NCBI GenBank assembly: GCA_021737785.1
Contig: JAIPDI010000004.1
Coordinates: forward strand, 1-64,000
Reading direction: 5' to 3'
DNA from: Deltaproteobacteria bacterium
GTDB taxonomy: Bacteria; Desulfobacterota; DSM-4660; Desulfatiglandales; Desulfatiglandaceae
DNA length: 64,000 nucleotides
Under the pieces are notes generated by a model that saw only the letters and a list, made by a program, of their open reading frames with translations, was not told the DNA's origin and searched no databases. The first letter of the stretch is position 1. Each line of letters begins with the position of its first letter. The translations under genes were made by a program, and so were the position numbers. Shown in pieces: positions 52,770-62,021 of the stretch.

Positions 52770-54179
52770 TTACGGATTGAAATTCTGGCGCATTTTCCCG
52801 TATCTCCACATATGGACCATGGCCTGGGCGGCCCGTTCCGGCGTGGGAAAATTGAGCAGGGCACCCGATGTCTCCAGGTCGGCGATGGCCTCGTCCCATA
52901 TACCGGGTGGAGACACGATGCACGATATCAGCGGTTTTTCCTGTTTCCATTCCTTCAGCAGGGGGGTGATGCCGCTGACCGCATCCTTGTTGGCAGATGC
53001 AAACATCATCAAGAGGAGGATTCCGTCCACGTTGTCATCATCCATCACCGTCCGGATGATCCCTCGAATGGCCGCCGAGTCATACCAGGCCGGCCCCATG
53101 TCCACAGGATTGGTTCGGAGGGCGAGGGGGGGGAGGAGGGAATTGATGGTCTCCTGGGTACGGGGGGTGAATGGGACGATCTGAAGACCCCCTGCCTCGC
53201 ACACGTCGCAGGTGGCCATGGAAGGCCCTGCCTGTCCGGAGAGGACAGCCATGCGGGGACCTGCCGGGAGAGGACAGGCCGAAAAGGCCTTGGCCGTATC
53301 CAGAAGGGTCTCGGTGGTGTCAATGGAGATAATTCCGGTCTGGGCAAAGGAAGCGGTGTAGATCTCATGACTCCCGGCCAGGGAACCGGTGTGGGATCGG
53401 GATGCGGCATCTCCGGTCTTTCCGGTGCCGGTCTTGTATGCAAGAATCGGTTTACGACCCGTGGCCTGCCTGGCCGCTTCCATGAGGGCCCCGGCCTCAT
53501 CCATCCCTTCTATGTAAAGGACGATGACCCGGGTATCCGGATCATCTGCCAGAAACGCCATCATCTCAGAAAAATCCACATTCAACCGGTTTCCCAGGCC
53601 CACGATCATTCGAAAGCCCATATCCATCCGCATGGCCATAAACCCGAGCAGATGGGATATCCCTCCGCTCTGACTCACCAGGGAAATGGCCCCTTTTTTC
53701 AGCAGGGAGAACTCGGGGGTAAATGAGGCATTGAGATCGGCCATGAAATTGATCATGCCGAAGGTATTGGGACCGATCACCGGGATGCCGGCCCCATCGG
53801 CAATGGCGGCAATCTCTTCATGAAGCACCGCGCCCCCCGGATCATCGATCTCCTTGAATCCTGCCGTAATCAACACGATTCCCTTTACGCCCGCAGCCGC
53901 ACACTCCCTGAACACCCCCGGCACCCGACCCGCAGGCACCACCACAACGGCAAGATCCACTCCCCCGTCACAGGCGGAAACATTAGGTATTGCCGTCAAT
54001 CCCATGATCTCTTGAGTCCCCGGGTTCACCGGGAAGATCCTCCCCGGGTATCCTCCCTGTGTCAGGCTCTTCATGACGTGGAACCCCAGTTTGTCCGGTT
54101 TGTCCGAGGCCCCGATAACCGCCACCGATGCGGGATTGAACAGCGCCTTCATGTGAGTTACCTGTGGTTTCGTATTCAT
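52770..54179 (-). CDS. NDP-forming acyl-CoA synthetase, alpha subunit
   Basis: A 469-residue CoA-binding and ligase-domain protein. The CoA-binding Rossmann part is VAVIGASDKPDKLGFHVMK, followed by PVNPGTQEIMG. Ligase parts are GPNTFGMINF, SLVSQSGGISHLL and VDFSEMMAFLADDPDTR. The phosphohistidine is probably H263 in ASRSHTGSLAGS. It lacks the ATP-grasp (beta) domain, so a separate beta subunit is needed; none is in the window. It would make ATP or ADP from acyl-CoA in fermentative or aryl-acid metabolism, possibly downstream of IorAB products. Confidence 0.88.
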   Translation of the reverse strand: MNTKPQVTHMKALFNPASVAVIGASDKPDKLGFHVMKSLTQGGYPGRIFPVNPGTQEIMGLTAIPNVSACDGGVDLAVVVVPAGRVPGVFRECAAAGVKGIVLITAGFKEIDDPGGAVLHEEIAAIADGAGIPVIGPNTFGMINFMADLNASFTPEFSLLKKGAISLVSQSGGISHLLGFMAMRMDMGFRMIVGLGNRLNVDFSEMMAFLADDPDTRVIVLYIEGMDEAGALMEAARQATGRKPILAYKTGTGKTGDAASRSHTGSLAGSHEIYTASFAQTGIISIDTTETLLDTAKAFSACPLPAGPRMAVLSGQAGPSMATCDVCEAGGLQIVPFTPRTQETINSLLPPLALRTNPVDMGPAWYDSAAIRGIIRTVMDDDNVDGILLLMMFASANKDAVSGITPLLKEWKQEKPLISCIVSPPGIWDEAIADLETSGALLNFPTPERAAQAMVHMWRYGKMRQNFNP

Positions 54180-54201
54180 GCCGATCCGTCCTTTTTCTCA
54201 C

Positions 54202-54349
54202 TCAATTATCGATGGTCTCGTAAAAAGTCAGGAAATGTCATTTCTCGTCATTCCGGCGAAAGCCGGAATCCAGTATATTCAATCAGTTACAAAACCTCTG
54301 GACCCCGTTTTTCAACGGGGTGACGACTTTTTACGAATGCATCAATTAT
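54202..54349. mobile_element. MITE-like element with 12-bp terminal inverted repeats
   Basis: The perfect inverted pair TCGTAAAAAGTC (54218-54229) and GACTTTTTACGA (54325-54336) encloses two hairpins: ATTCCGGC-gaaa-GCCGGAAT near 54250 and CCCCGTT-tttc-AACGGGG near 54310. An 8-bp direct repeat TCAATTAT flanks the whole (54202-54209 and 54342-54349), as a target duplication would. The distance from direct to inverted repeat is unequal on the two sides (8 and 5 bases), so the boundaries are uncertain. No ORF inside. Confidence 0.65.
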
Positions 54350-54898
54350 TGGCCCGCATATTTGCACGGTGGATGCGTGAGAGTCAAGGCTTTCCGCCCA
54401 AATTTGATATGAGCGCTCTATCCGCCGGGGTAATCATCCCTTCCTTAATCTTCTCCGTCAATAAGGCTGATGCCGATGATCTCAGCTCCTGAGTCTTGCC
54501 CGGTTTTTTAGCAGGACGGTACACTACACATAGGTCCATATGGGTTGGTTAAGAAATGAATTGGTAAAAATGTAGATATATACATCTACATGTTAACAGA
54601 TAATATATTTCTATTACGGACATCCGCGAAATAAATATGGCGTTTGTTGTCGAATGACACGAAAATATCAAAATTGTGCCGTCAAAAAAATAGAATAGCC
54701 CTCAGTAGCATGTTATGATTGAGCCTGAATAGTTAGTTAATGATGCCAAAAAGATTTTCAGATAATATCAAAAAACATATTGACACAAAATAACTCAAAA
54801 AGGTAATAAATGTCTGCTTGCCCCAACCGCAGAAAGTATGCATTCCGGATTTCCGATTGAGGACGCGTTAAGAAAGAGGGGAGTTCGATTTTTCAGTT
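54350..54898. other. AT-rich gap upstream of the porin gene
   Basis: About 550 bases, much more AT-rich than the surroundings from 54540 on, with no gene. A perfect TTGACA at 54780-54785 may be a -35 element for the porin gene, with only a weak TAATAA about 18 bases downstream. The base composition fits a promoter and protein-binding region. Confidence 0.45.
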
Positions 54899-56542
54899 AT
54901 GAGACATGGTTTAAAAAAGCTGCAGTTCTTCGGGCTTGCGGGCCTGTTTGCTCTTTTGCTGTTTTTCGGATCAAACACTGTCTGTCCTGCCCAGGGTGAG
55001 GCCCTTGAGCAGTTGCTGGAGCTCCTTCAACAGAACGGCGCCATCAGCAATGAACAGGCCGCGATGATCATGACCACGCTGAAACAGGATCAAAAGGCCC
55101 TTGCGGCTCGTGAACAGGAATTGAAGAAGCGGGAAATGATCTTGCTTCAGCGGGAAAACGCATCCAGGGAAAAAGAAAAGGCCTTTTCCATTAAAGCAGT
55201 CGCAGACGAGGGGGGAAAAAAGGAGGCGTCTGTCTCGTCGCCTTCCGAAGAAACCGCACAAGTGAAAATGTCTGGTGGAGAGACTCAAGAGGTCCTTCAA
55301 AAAGATCCGGAAAAAAAGGAGAGCGCTTTTACATTGGACGCGGTCTTCGATGAGGGTTTTTATCTGCGCTCTCGGGAAAAGGACCTGTTTGAGTTGCGCA
55401 TCGGCGGACTGTTTCAGGAGGATTATCGGTACTTCAGCTATGACAGCGATGCGGATCCCGACAAGAATAAATTTGACATTCGTCGGGCCCGATTGCTGCT
55501 CACCGGTCATCTATACCGCATGTTCTCTTACAAATTCCAGTACGAGTTCCAGGGTGCCGGAAGCCGCAACCTGCTGGATGCCTACGTGGATACCTCTGTT
55601 CTTCCGTTCATCTCCTTTCGAGCGGGGCAGTTTAAAGAGCCCTTCAGCCTTGAACAGTACACTACGGACCAGGACATCCCCTTTGGCGAACGGGCTACGG
55701 GCTACTACCTGACTCCGGGCCGTGATGTGGGCCTCATGGCCCATGCATCCTTTTGGGACGATCGAATCTACTACGGTGCGGGTATTTTCAACGGCGACGG
55801 TCTGGACGACACGGTGGGCGGCGATTCGGATTCTCCGGAATTTACGGGCCGGATTGTCTATGCCCCCTTCAGGAACATGGGCATCCCCCTGGCGGACGGG
55901 CTGCAGATCGGGGGATCTTACAGCTACGCCAAGGCGGATCGAAACAATGTGAAGGTGGAGGTGAAAACCGGTGGATTAACCACATTTTTCAATGTGAATT
56001 CAGCGGCCAAATTCAACATTATCCGCGAGGTCGATTCCCGCACCCGTTATGGCGCTGAAATGGCCTGGGCCTACGGTCCTCTGCTCCTGTGGGGGGAATA
56101 CATTAATCTGCGGTTCTCGGATGTTGAGACCAGTGATGCGGAGTTTGACATCAATGTGAAGGAACATTACGGGGCACTGCTTTGGATGATTACCGGAGAA
56201 AAGCCAGCCCTTGAACATGGGGTCATTCAGGCGATCCGGCCGCTGCGGAATCTGGGGCAGGGCGGCTGGGGGGCCCTGGGTCTGGCGTTTCGGTATGATT
56301 ACTTCGACGGGGGCGATGCGACCTATAAATACCTTGTGGAGCCGGGGATTTCGGTTCGGGAAGCCACGGCCTACACGGTGGCTTTAAACTGGTATCTCAA
56401 TCCTTACCTCCGTCTGCTGATCAATGCCACAAGCACCCGGTTTGACCGACCCCTGTTGATTATGAAGGATTCTCTCACCGGGAAAGCCGTATACAGCGAT
56501 CGTGAAGACGTCGTGACGGGGCGTATTCAACTTCAATTTTAG
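54899..56542 (+). CDS. OprP-type outer-membrane porin with N-terminal coiled coil
   Basis: A 547-residue outer-membrane protein. A signal peptide (LAGLFALLLFFGSNTVCPAQ) is followed by a coiled coil of about residues 55-100 (LKQDQKALAAREQELKKREM). Next come a linker and a beta-barrel with alternating aromatic strands (FDIRRARLLLTGHLYRMFSY, FRAGQFKEPFSLEQY). The barrel matches phosphate-selective porin O/P-type proteins and ends with Phe (GRIQLQF), as outer-membrane barrels do. The transported solute is unknown. Confidence 0.85.
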   Translation: MRHGLKKLQFFGLAGLFALLLFFGSNTVCPAQGEALEQLLELLQQNGAISNEQAAMIMTTLKQDQKALAAREQELKKREMILLQRENASREKEKAFSIKAVADEGGKKEASVSSPSEETAQVKMSGGETQEVLQKDPEKKESAFTLDAVFDEGFYLRSREKDLFELRIGGLFQEDYRYFSYDSDADPDKNKFDIRRARLLLTGHLYRMFSYKFQYEFQGAGSRNLLDAYVDTSVLPFISFRAGQFKEPFSLEQYTTDQDIPFGERATGYYLTPGRDVGLMAHASFWDDRIYYGAGIFNGDGLDDTVGGDSDSPEFTGRIVYAPFRNMGIPLADGLQIGGSYSYAKADRNNVKVEVKTGGLTTFFNVNSAAKFNIIREVDSRTRYGAEMAWAYGPLLLWGEYINLRFSDVETSDAEFDINVKEHYGALLWMITGEKPALEHGVIQAIRPLRNLGQGGWGALGLAFRYDYFDGGDATYKYLVEPGISVREATAYTVALNWYLNPYLRLLINATSTRFDRPLLIMKDSLTGKAVYSDREDVVTGRIQLQF

Positions 56543-56594
56543 CCGGAGTTTGATTGAAATCAGGAAATTAACACAACAGCACGGGAGGAAAAAA

Positions 56595-58115
56595 ATGAAA
56601 AAGTGTGCAGCCATTATGGGGGCCATATTTATGGTCATGGTCACGGTATCGGTGGTGTTATCCGCGTACCATCATGAAGGAGAGACCGATTCACAGCATT
56701 TTGTAGCCCAGTATCCGGACAAAGCAGGTACAAAACTGGATCACTGTGCCCTCTGCCATACCGGAGGGCAATACGAACAGAAACCGGGTAAATGGGTGAG
56801 CCTGGGCAGCTGCCAGTGGTGCCATCAGAGCTATGGATACGACGGCAGCGGAAATATCGTGGATACCCTGAATCCCTATGGGATGGATTATCTGCTCAAC
56901 GGCCGGAACCAGAATGCCGTCGCCGCCATAGCGGACAAGGATTCTGATGGGGATGGATACAGCAATGGGGTGGAGATCGCCGCGATCCGATATCCGGGCA
57001 ACGCCAAGGACGATCCCACCAAGGTGCCGGCGCCGAGCCGCGTGTATACCAGGGCCCAGCTGGAAGCCATGGGCCAGCATACCCAGTTTCTGCTCATGAA
57101 CACCGCTCGGTCCGGTGATTTTTATGCTCAGTATAGCGGGGTACCGGTGGAAGATCTGTTGAAGGATGCGGGTATCCTGGATTCCGCATCGGGCATCACG
57201 GTGTTTGCGCCGGATGGGTGGTCTGACTATCATCCCCTTGAGGCGGACCCGGATCCCGAACTCTATCATGTGAACGGCATTTATCCCCAAGCCGTGTTTT
57301 ACTATGATGCCGAGGCGGACACCGCCATTAACGTCACGGATGGCTGGTGCGATTACGGTGCCCCTTCCTGTGCGGGGCGAAGCCATGGGGATACTATCGT
57401 CAATGAAGACGGCCTGAAGATGATTCTGGCCTTCAAGCGGGAAGGGCAGGCTATGGAACCCGGTATATTGGGCGACGACAACAAACTTTCGGGGGAAGGA
57501 CCATTTCGAATCGTACCGCCTCAGAAAGTAACCTCTCCTCCGGACCAGGGCAGTACCGCCGCCAATCAGGATGTGATATGGCCCTATGATTATGACTGGG
57601 ACCACAATGCCGGTTCCTCCACCCGGACTGTGACCATTATCCGGGTTGAACCGCTCCCCGAAGGGACCACGGATATCGATGTTCTGGAAGCCGGCTGGCA
57701 ATATGTGGACCAGGAAAAAATCATTGTCTACGGCGCCATCACGGATACCAACCCTCCTGTTGCCGATATCAAGGTCAACGGCCAGGACAGCCCTGTAGCG
57801 ATTTCAAGCAACGATTCCATTTCCGTCACTGTCGGGCTCACCCCCGGCAGCCGGGCCGGACAGATGGCCGACTGGTGGGTGGCTGCATATGAATCGAATT
57901 GGGGGTGGTTCAGTTATGTCTACGCCATGAGGAGTTGGACTTCAGGGATTGCACCCTGCGTTCAGGCGGGACTGTTCAATTTGTCGCCTGGTGTTGAGGT
58001 GTTCAACGGCAAGCTGCCTGCGGGGATATATAATTTTCATTTTGCCGTGGACAGCAATGCCGATGGTCAACCAACGGGCACCTGGCATGATACGGTTAAG
58101 GTGACTGTCCAGTAG
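56595..58115 (+). CDS. Secreted diheme c-type protein with GEGP motif and Ig-like C-terminal domain
   Basis: A 506-residue exported protein. Signal peptide, then two heme-binding CxxCH motifs at C51-H55 (CALCH) and C73-H77 (CQWCH). A calcium-type loop follows (DKDSDGDGYSNG). The middle part (YSGVPVEDLLKDAGIL, later GEGPFRIVPPQ) resembles the sulfite-oxidase-fold Mo-binding-like domain seen in GEGP-motif diheme proteins; bound cofactor is uncertain. The last 110 residues (ADIKVNGQDSPVAISS ... ADWWVAAYES) are a domain shared with the next gene. GGAGG precedes the ATG at 56595. It is 52 bases after the porin gene. Confidence 0.82.
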   Translation: MKKCAAIMGAIFMVMVTVSVVLSAYHHEGETDSQHFVAQYPDKAGTKLDHCALCHTGGQYEQKPGKWVSLGSCQWCHQSYGYDGSGNIVDTLNPYGMDYLLNGRNQNAVAAIADKDSDGDGYSNGVEIAAIRYPGNAKDDPTKVPAPSRVYTRAQLEAMGQHTQFLLMNTARSGDFYAQYSGVPVEDLLKDAGILDSASGITVFAPDGWSDYHPLEADPDPELYHVNGIYPQAVFYYDAEADTAINVTDGWCDYGAPSCAGRSHGDTIVNEDGLKMILAFKREGQAMEPGILGDDNKLSGEGPFRIVPPQKVTSPPDQGSTAANQDVIWPYDYDWDHNAGSSTRTVTIIRVEPLPEGTTDIDVLEAGWQYVDQEKIIVYGAITDTNPPVADIKVNGQDSPVAISSNDSISVTVGLTPGSRAGQMADWWVAAYESNWGWFSYVYAMRSWTSGIAPCVQAGLFNLSPGVEVFNGKLPAGIYNFHFAVDSNADGQPTGTWHDTVKVTVQ

Positions 58116-58143
58116 CCGCGGCACGCAACTATTCGGCAAAAGG

Positions 58144-58179
58144 GGCAGGAACGGAGACGTTCCTGCCTTTCTTGTTTTT
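58144..58179 (+). terminator. Rho-independent terminator of the porin/diheme operon
   Basis: GGCAGGAACG pairs with CGTTCCTGCC around a GAGA tetraloop (10-bp perfect stem), followed by TTTCTTGTTTTT. It lies 28 bases after the diheme stop. Confidence 0.92.
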
Positions 58180-58292
58180 CGCGAAGATTTTTTCTGAAAT
58201 TTGCAGATAGGGCCAATCCGGATCATCTCCGTATAACTATTGCTTTTAAAGTCTGGGAGATAATCCAACAGAAGCGAACAGGAGTAAGCCAC

Positions 58293-59678
58293 ATGACGCC
58301 GACACGAATAAAACGAATTTGCATCCTCATGTTCTTCGGGTTGTTGATGGTGTTTTCATATCCGTGCAGCGCGATGTCTCAGCCGCGATTCACCATTATC
58401 GATCTGGGAACCCTCGGGGGTGAAACGAGTTTTGCCTACGGAGTGAATGAGAAGGGGGCCGTCGCGGGAAAGTCCAAAACAGACAACGGAGATGTCAAGG
58501 CATTTTATTGGGATGCCGTCTCAGGGATGGTGGACATCGGCCCTGGAAAAGCGCTGGGGATCAATAACGAAAGCCGGGTCGTGGGCAATATCCATCACCA
58601 CAATGACGATGCCTTTATCTGGGATTCGGTCGACGGGCTTTCTTTCCTTAACAAGGGAGATTTTCTCTTTGCCACGGCCAACCAAATCAATCATTCCGGA
58701 AAGGTCATCGGATATGCGCGAAGATTTAACGATGTCGAGGGAACCAGCGCCGTACTCTGGGACCCCTCAGTCGATACCCTGACCATCCTCGGGACTTTGG
58801 GCGGACCCAGTTACGCCTTTGGCATCAACAGTCTTGGTGATGTGGTAGGGAACTCAGGGAGCCCAAGTCGCGCCTTTATCTGGAACAGCGTGGAAGGGAT
58901 GAAAGATTTGGGCTCTCTTGATGAGGAAGGGTGGCGGTACTATGCCACAGGCATCAACGATAGTGGAGAGGTTGTCGGCTACATCAATACGTTTTCAGAT
59001 GAATACCGTGCCTTCCTGTGGGAAAAGGGCGCAGGCATGACGCTCCTCTTAGGCGAGGGCGAGAGCCTCGCTTTCGGTATCAACAATCATGGGGATGTGG
59101 TGGGCGCCCAGGGAACCCTTATCGGAATCGAGGGAAAGGCATATTTATGGAAAGCGGGTCAACGAATCGATCTCAACCATGCAATTCCCGTTGATTCCGG
59201 ATGGGAGCTGAGGGAGGCCAGAGGAATTACGGATGGGGGTCATATCTGTGGAACCGGCCTGATTAAAGGTGAGATGCATGCCTTTTTGTTGGCGCCGGTT
59301 CCTTCGGTTAAGGCTGATATCAAGGCCAATGGCTCTGATTTGCCGATAACTGTGTCGCCGACAAATGTCGTCTCCATAACCGTTACGCTGGACCCGTCTT
59401 ACGATGCAGGCCGCGAGGCTGATTGGTGGATTGCTGTCCGGACGTCTTTTGATCCTCCCTTGGGTTGGTACACCTTTGTTTACCACAAGGGATGGGGCAC
59501 TGGAATTGCCCCGTGTTTTCAGGAACCCCTGTTTACCCTCAGTCAACCCTATGAAGCACTCAACAACCCTCTTCCTGAGGGAGATTATGTGTTTTATTTC
59601 GGTGTGGATCCTTTGGATGCCGCACCTTTGGGACCCTGGTGGGGACTGGATAGCGTTGCAGTAAAGGTGCAGGATTAG
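58293..59678 (+). CDS. Secreted HAF-repeat protein sharing the diheme protein's C-terminal domain
   Basis: A 461-residue exported protein with a signal peptide (MFFGLLMVFSYPCSA). Residues 30-335 are about seven repeats of the HAF type (TIIDLGTLGGETSFAYGVNE, FGINSLGDVVGNS, GINDSGEVVGYI), forming a propeller-like fold. The C-terminal domain (ADIKANGSDLPITVSPTN ... EADWWIAVRTS ... GIAPCFQEPLF) is homologous to the end of the diheme protein. A terminator separates it from that gene. AGGAG precedes the ATG. Function unknown; surface location is likely. Confidence 0.8.
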   Translation: MTPTRIKRICILMFFGLLMVFSYPCSAMSQPRFTIIDLGTLGGETSFAYGVNEKGAVAGKSKTDNGDVKAFYWDAVSGMVDIGPGKALGINNESRVVGNIHHHNDDAFIWDSVDGLSFLNKGDFLFATANQINHSGKVIGYARRFNDVEGTSAVLWDPSVDTLTILGTLGGPSYAFGINSLGDVVGNSGSPSRAFIWNSVEGMKDLGSLDEEGWRYYATGINDSGEVVGYINTFSDEYRAFLWEKGAGMTLLLGEGESLAFGINNHGDVVGAQGTLIGIEGKAYLWKAGQRIDLNHAIPVDSGWELREARGITDGGHICGTGLIKGEMHAFLLAPVPSVKADIKANGSDLPITVSPTNVVSITVTLDPSYDAGREADWWIAVRTSFDPPLGWYTFVYHKGWGTGIAPCFQEPLFTLSQPYEALNNPLPEGDYVFYFGVDPLDAAPLGPWWGLDSVAVKVQD

Positions 59679-59849
59679 CTGGGATTCGATTTATTTCGGG
59701 GTATCGACTTGCGGGAGGATGAGAGTTTTTCTTTCGAGAATTAATGAGATGCGGTCTCATCGAGGGGGAGCGAGGCCTAATGGTATTTCCGGATATTTTG
59801 AGTTGTTTCAGGTTGTCTCAGAAAAAAATTATCAATTAATTTTTAATGG

Positions 59850-59879
59850 TTGACAAATTATCATATGGAATCCTAATAT
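59850..59879 (+). promoter_or_regulatory. Promoter of the TonB-dependent receptor gene
   Basis: TTGACA (59850-59855) is followed after 18 bases by TAATAT (59874-59879). It lies inside the long open frame that begins at 59846, which supports a receptor start downstream at 59963. Confidence 0.5.
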
Positions 59880-59962
59880 CGGGCTCGAAAATCACACCGT
59901 TTGCACCCATATACCATTTAGCCCAGGCCCCTGCAATCCATAGATCGAAGAAAGGAAAGATC

Positions 59963-62011
59963 ATGGCGATACGGATAGATCGTCTGTGTAAGCACAGGTC
60001 ATTTAGGCGAATAATTGGGTCCTTTTTCATGCAGGCTTTTCTGGCCTGTCTGGGATTTCCCTCCACAGCACTCTCGCAGACCCCCGATGCCGAGAAAACC
60101 GGAATCTACACCCTGGGTGAGGTCGTTGTCTCAGCCCAGAAGGAAGGCGTCGAAACAGTGGGGACGTTCCGTGAAGTTACCGCGGAGGATATCCGGAACA
60201 AGGACGCCAGGGACCTGGCCGAGGCCCTTGAATTGTTGCCGGGCGTGGAGGTCAGGACCGGGGCCGAAGGGACCCCCCGCGTGGATTTGCGGGGATTTCG
60301 TTCCAGACATGTCCTCCTGCTGCTGGACGGTATCCCCCTGAACTCAACATTCGACGGGCAGTTTGATCCTTCGATCATACCGACGGAAAACATTGCTAGA
60401 ATCAAAGTCAGTTATGGTACCAGTTCTGTTCTTTACGGGCAAGGGGCACTTGCCGGTGTTATCAACATTATCACCAAAAAGGGTAAGGACGGGTTCCAGG
60501 GCATGGCTTCGGGAGAGATCGGTGAAGGGCTTGAGCGTCTCGGCCGGTTCAATCTCTCCGGGGCTAAAAAAAATGCGGACTTCTTCCTGAGCGGGAGTAT
60601 GGCGGCGCAAAGAGGCTTTCGTCTGTCCGATGACTTCGATCCCACCCCCCTGGAGGATGAGGACCTCAGGTCCAACAGCGACTCCAGGAGAAACAACCTT
60701 TTTGGAAATATCGGATATTCACCCACGGAAGACTGGGATGTCGGTCTGGTGGCGAGCTATACCAAGGGAAACCACGGCGTTCCCGCCAGCACCAGGCAGA
60801 GCACCAAGACAGACCCGGATCCGTTTGCCAGCAACCCGAAATACGAACGTGTCAATGACCTGGAGGGTTTCTCCGCACAGCTTTCAACAAGCTATGATCT
60901 GCCCGGCCCGGCCGATATCCGGGGATGGGTCTATTTTAACAGCCTGGACGAGGAGAGAACCCGGTACGACAACAGTAACTACAATTCCATGAACAGCAAG
61001 GGAAGCTATTTTGAAGACGGCGACTCAAAGGTCTGGGGAGGCGCCCTGCAGGGGAGCTACGATCTGAAATCATTCGGTTTCTTCACCATCGGGCTGGATG
61101 CCCAGCGCCAGGACTACAGATCCAGCGGAAAAGTGAGGGATCTGCAGATAGGAAAAAATTATGAATTCAGATACTTTGATAATAAATCGAACCTCGACGT
61201 ATACGACGCCTCCATCGAATACGAGGTGTCTCCGTTTCAGAATTTCGGGGTGGTCTTAGGATACAGCCACCACTGGCTCGACAAGCAGGAAGGTTCAAAT
61301 GACAATGACAACAGCTATCTGGCAGGGGTCCATTACGATGTCCTGAAAGACACCCGGCTCAGGGGATCATTTGCACGAAAGATCCGGTTCCCCACCATCC
61401 GGCAGCTCTACGAAATGGAGTATGGCAATCCCGATCTCGAGACAGAAAAATCCTACAACTATGAGCTGGGAATAGAGCAGGGCCTTCCGCTGAACAGCCG
61501 GGTGAGCCTGACCGGTTTCCGGTCAGATGTGAAAAATTACATTGAAAAACTCTTCAATGACGTACCCTACGAGAATAATGACGAATACCGTTTTCAGGGC
61601 ATTGAATTAACGGCTGAAACCCAATTCATGAAGAATCTGATGTTGAGGGCCGGATATACCTTTCTCGACACCGAGGACAAGTCTCCGGGCACGGAAAAGG
61701 ATGAACTCCAATACCGGCCCAAACATAAATTGACCTTTGAAGGGAAGTACACCTTTGTCTGCGGCTTTTCAGCGTACATGAATGTCATCTATGTAGCCGA
61801 CCAGGTCTATTATTCCAGGGATACGCCGCTTGAGAAGAGGGACCTCAACAACTATGCCCTGGTGAACATCAAATTTGATCAAACGCTGTTGAACGGCCTG
61901 TTGGATGTCTTTGTAGGGGCCGACAATCTTTTTGACAAGGATTATGAGGAGAGCTACGGGTTCCCCATGGCCGGCAGAACGGTCTATGGAGGGGTCGAGG
62001 TTCATTTTTAG
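59963..62011 (+). CDS. TonB-dependent outer-membrane receptor
   Basis: A 682-residue receptor for an unknown iron or cofactor ligand. The start at 59963 (MAIRIDRL) has AAAGGAAAG ahead. A signal peptide is followed by the TonB box region (IYTLGEVVVSAQKEG) and the plug (RDLAEALELLPGVEVRTGAE, VDLRGFRSRHVLLLLDGIPL, SVLYGQGALAGVINIITKK). The barrel ends NLFDKDYEESYGFPMAGRTVYGGVEVHF (two adjacent motifs) with terminal Phe. No riboswitch of the known cobalamin type was recognised ahead of it. Confidence 0.92.
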   Translation: MAIRIDRLCKHRSFRRIIGSFFMQAFLACLGFPSTALSQTPDAEKTGIYTLGEVVVSAQKEGVETVGTFREVTAEDIRNKDARDLAEALELLPGVEVRTGAEGTPRVDLRGFRSRHVLLLLDGIPLNSTFDGQFDPSIIPTENIARIKVSYGTSSVLYGQGALAGVINIITKKGKDGFQGMASGEIGEGLERLGRFNLSGAKKNADFFLSGSMAAQRGFRLSDDFDPTPLEDEDLRSNSDSRRNNLFGNIGYSPTEDWDVGLVASYTKGNHGVPASTRQSTKTDPDPFASNPKYERVNDLEGFSAQLSTSYDLPGPADIRGWVYFNSLDEERTRYDNSNYNSMNSKGSYFEDGDSKVWGGALQGSYDLKSFGFFTIGLDAQRQDYRSSGKVRDLQIGKNYEFRYFDNKSNLDVYDASIEYEVSPFQNFGVVLGYSHHWLDKQEGSNDNDNSYLAGVHYDVLKDTRLRGSFARKIRFPTIRQLYEMEYGNPDLETEKSYNYELGIEQGLPLNSRVSLTGFRSDVKNYIEKLFNDVPYENNDEYRFQGIELTAETQFMKNLMLRAGYTFLDTEDKSPGTEKDELQYRPKHKLTFEGKYTFVCGFSAYMNVIYVADQVYYSRDTPLEKRDLNNYALVNIKFDQTLLNGLLDVFVGADNLFDKDYEESYGFPMAGRTVYGGVEVHF

Positions 62012-62021
62012 GAGATAATGG

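Noticed and set aside
59679-59962. Cobalamin riboswitch ahead of the TonB receptor
   Set aside because: The B12-box pattern (GCCACTG) is absent.
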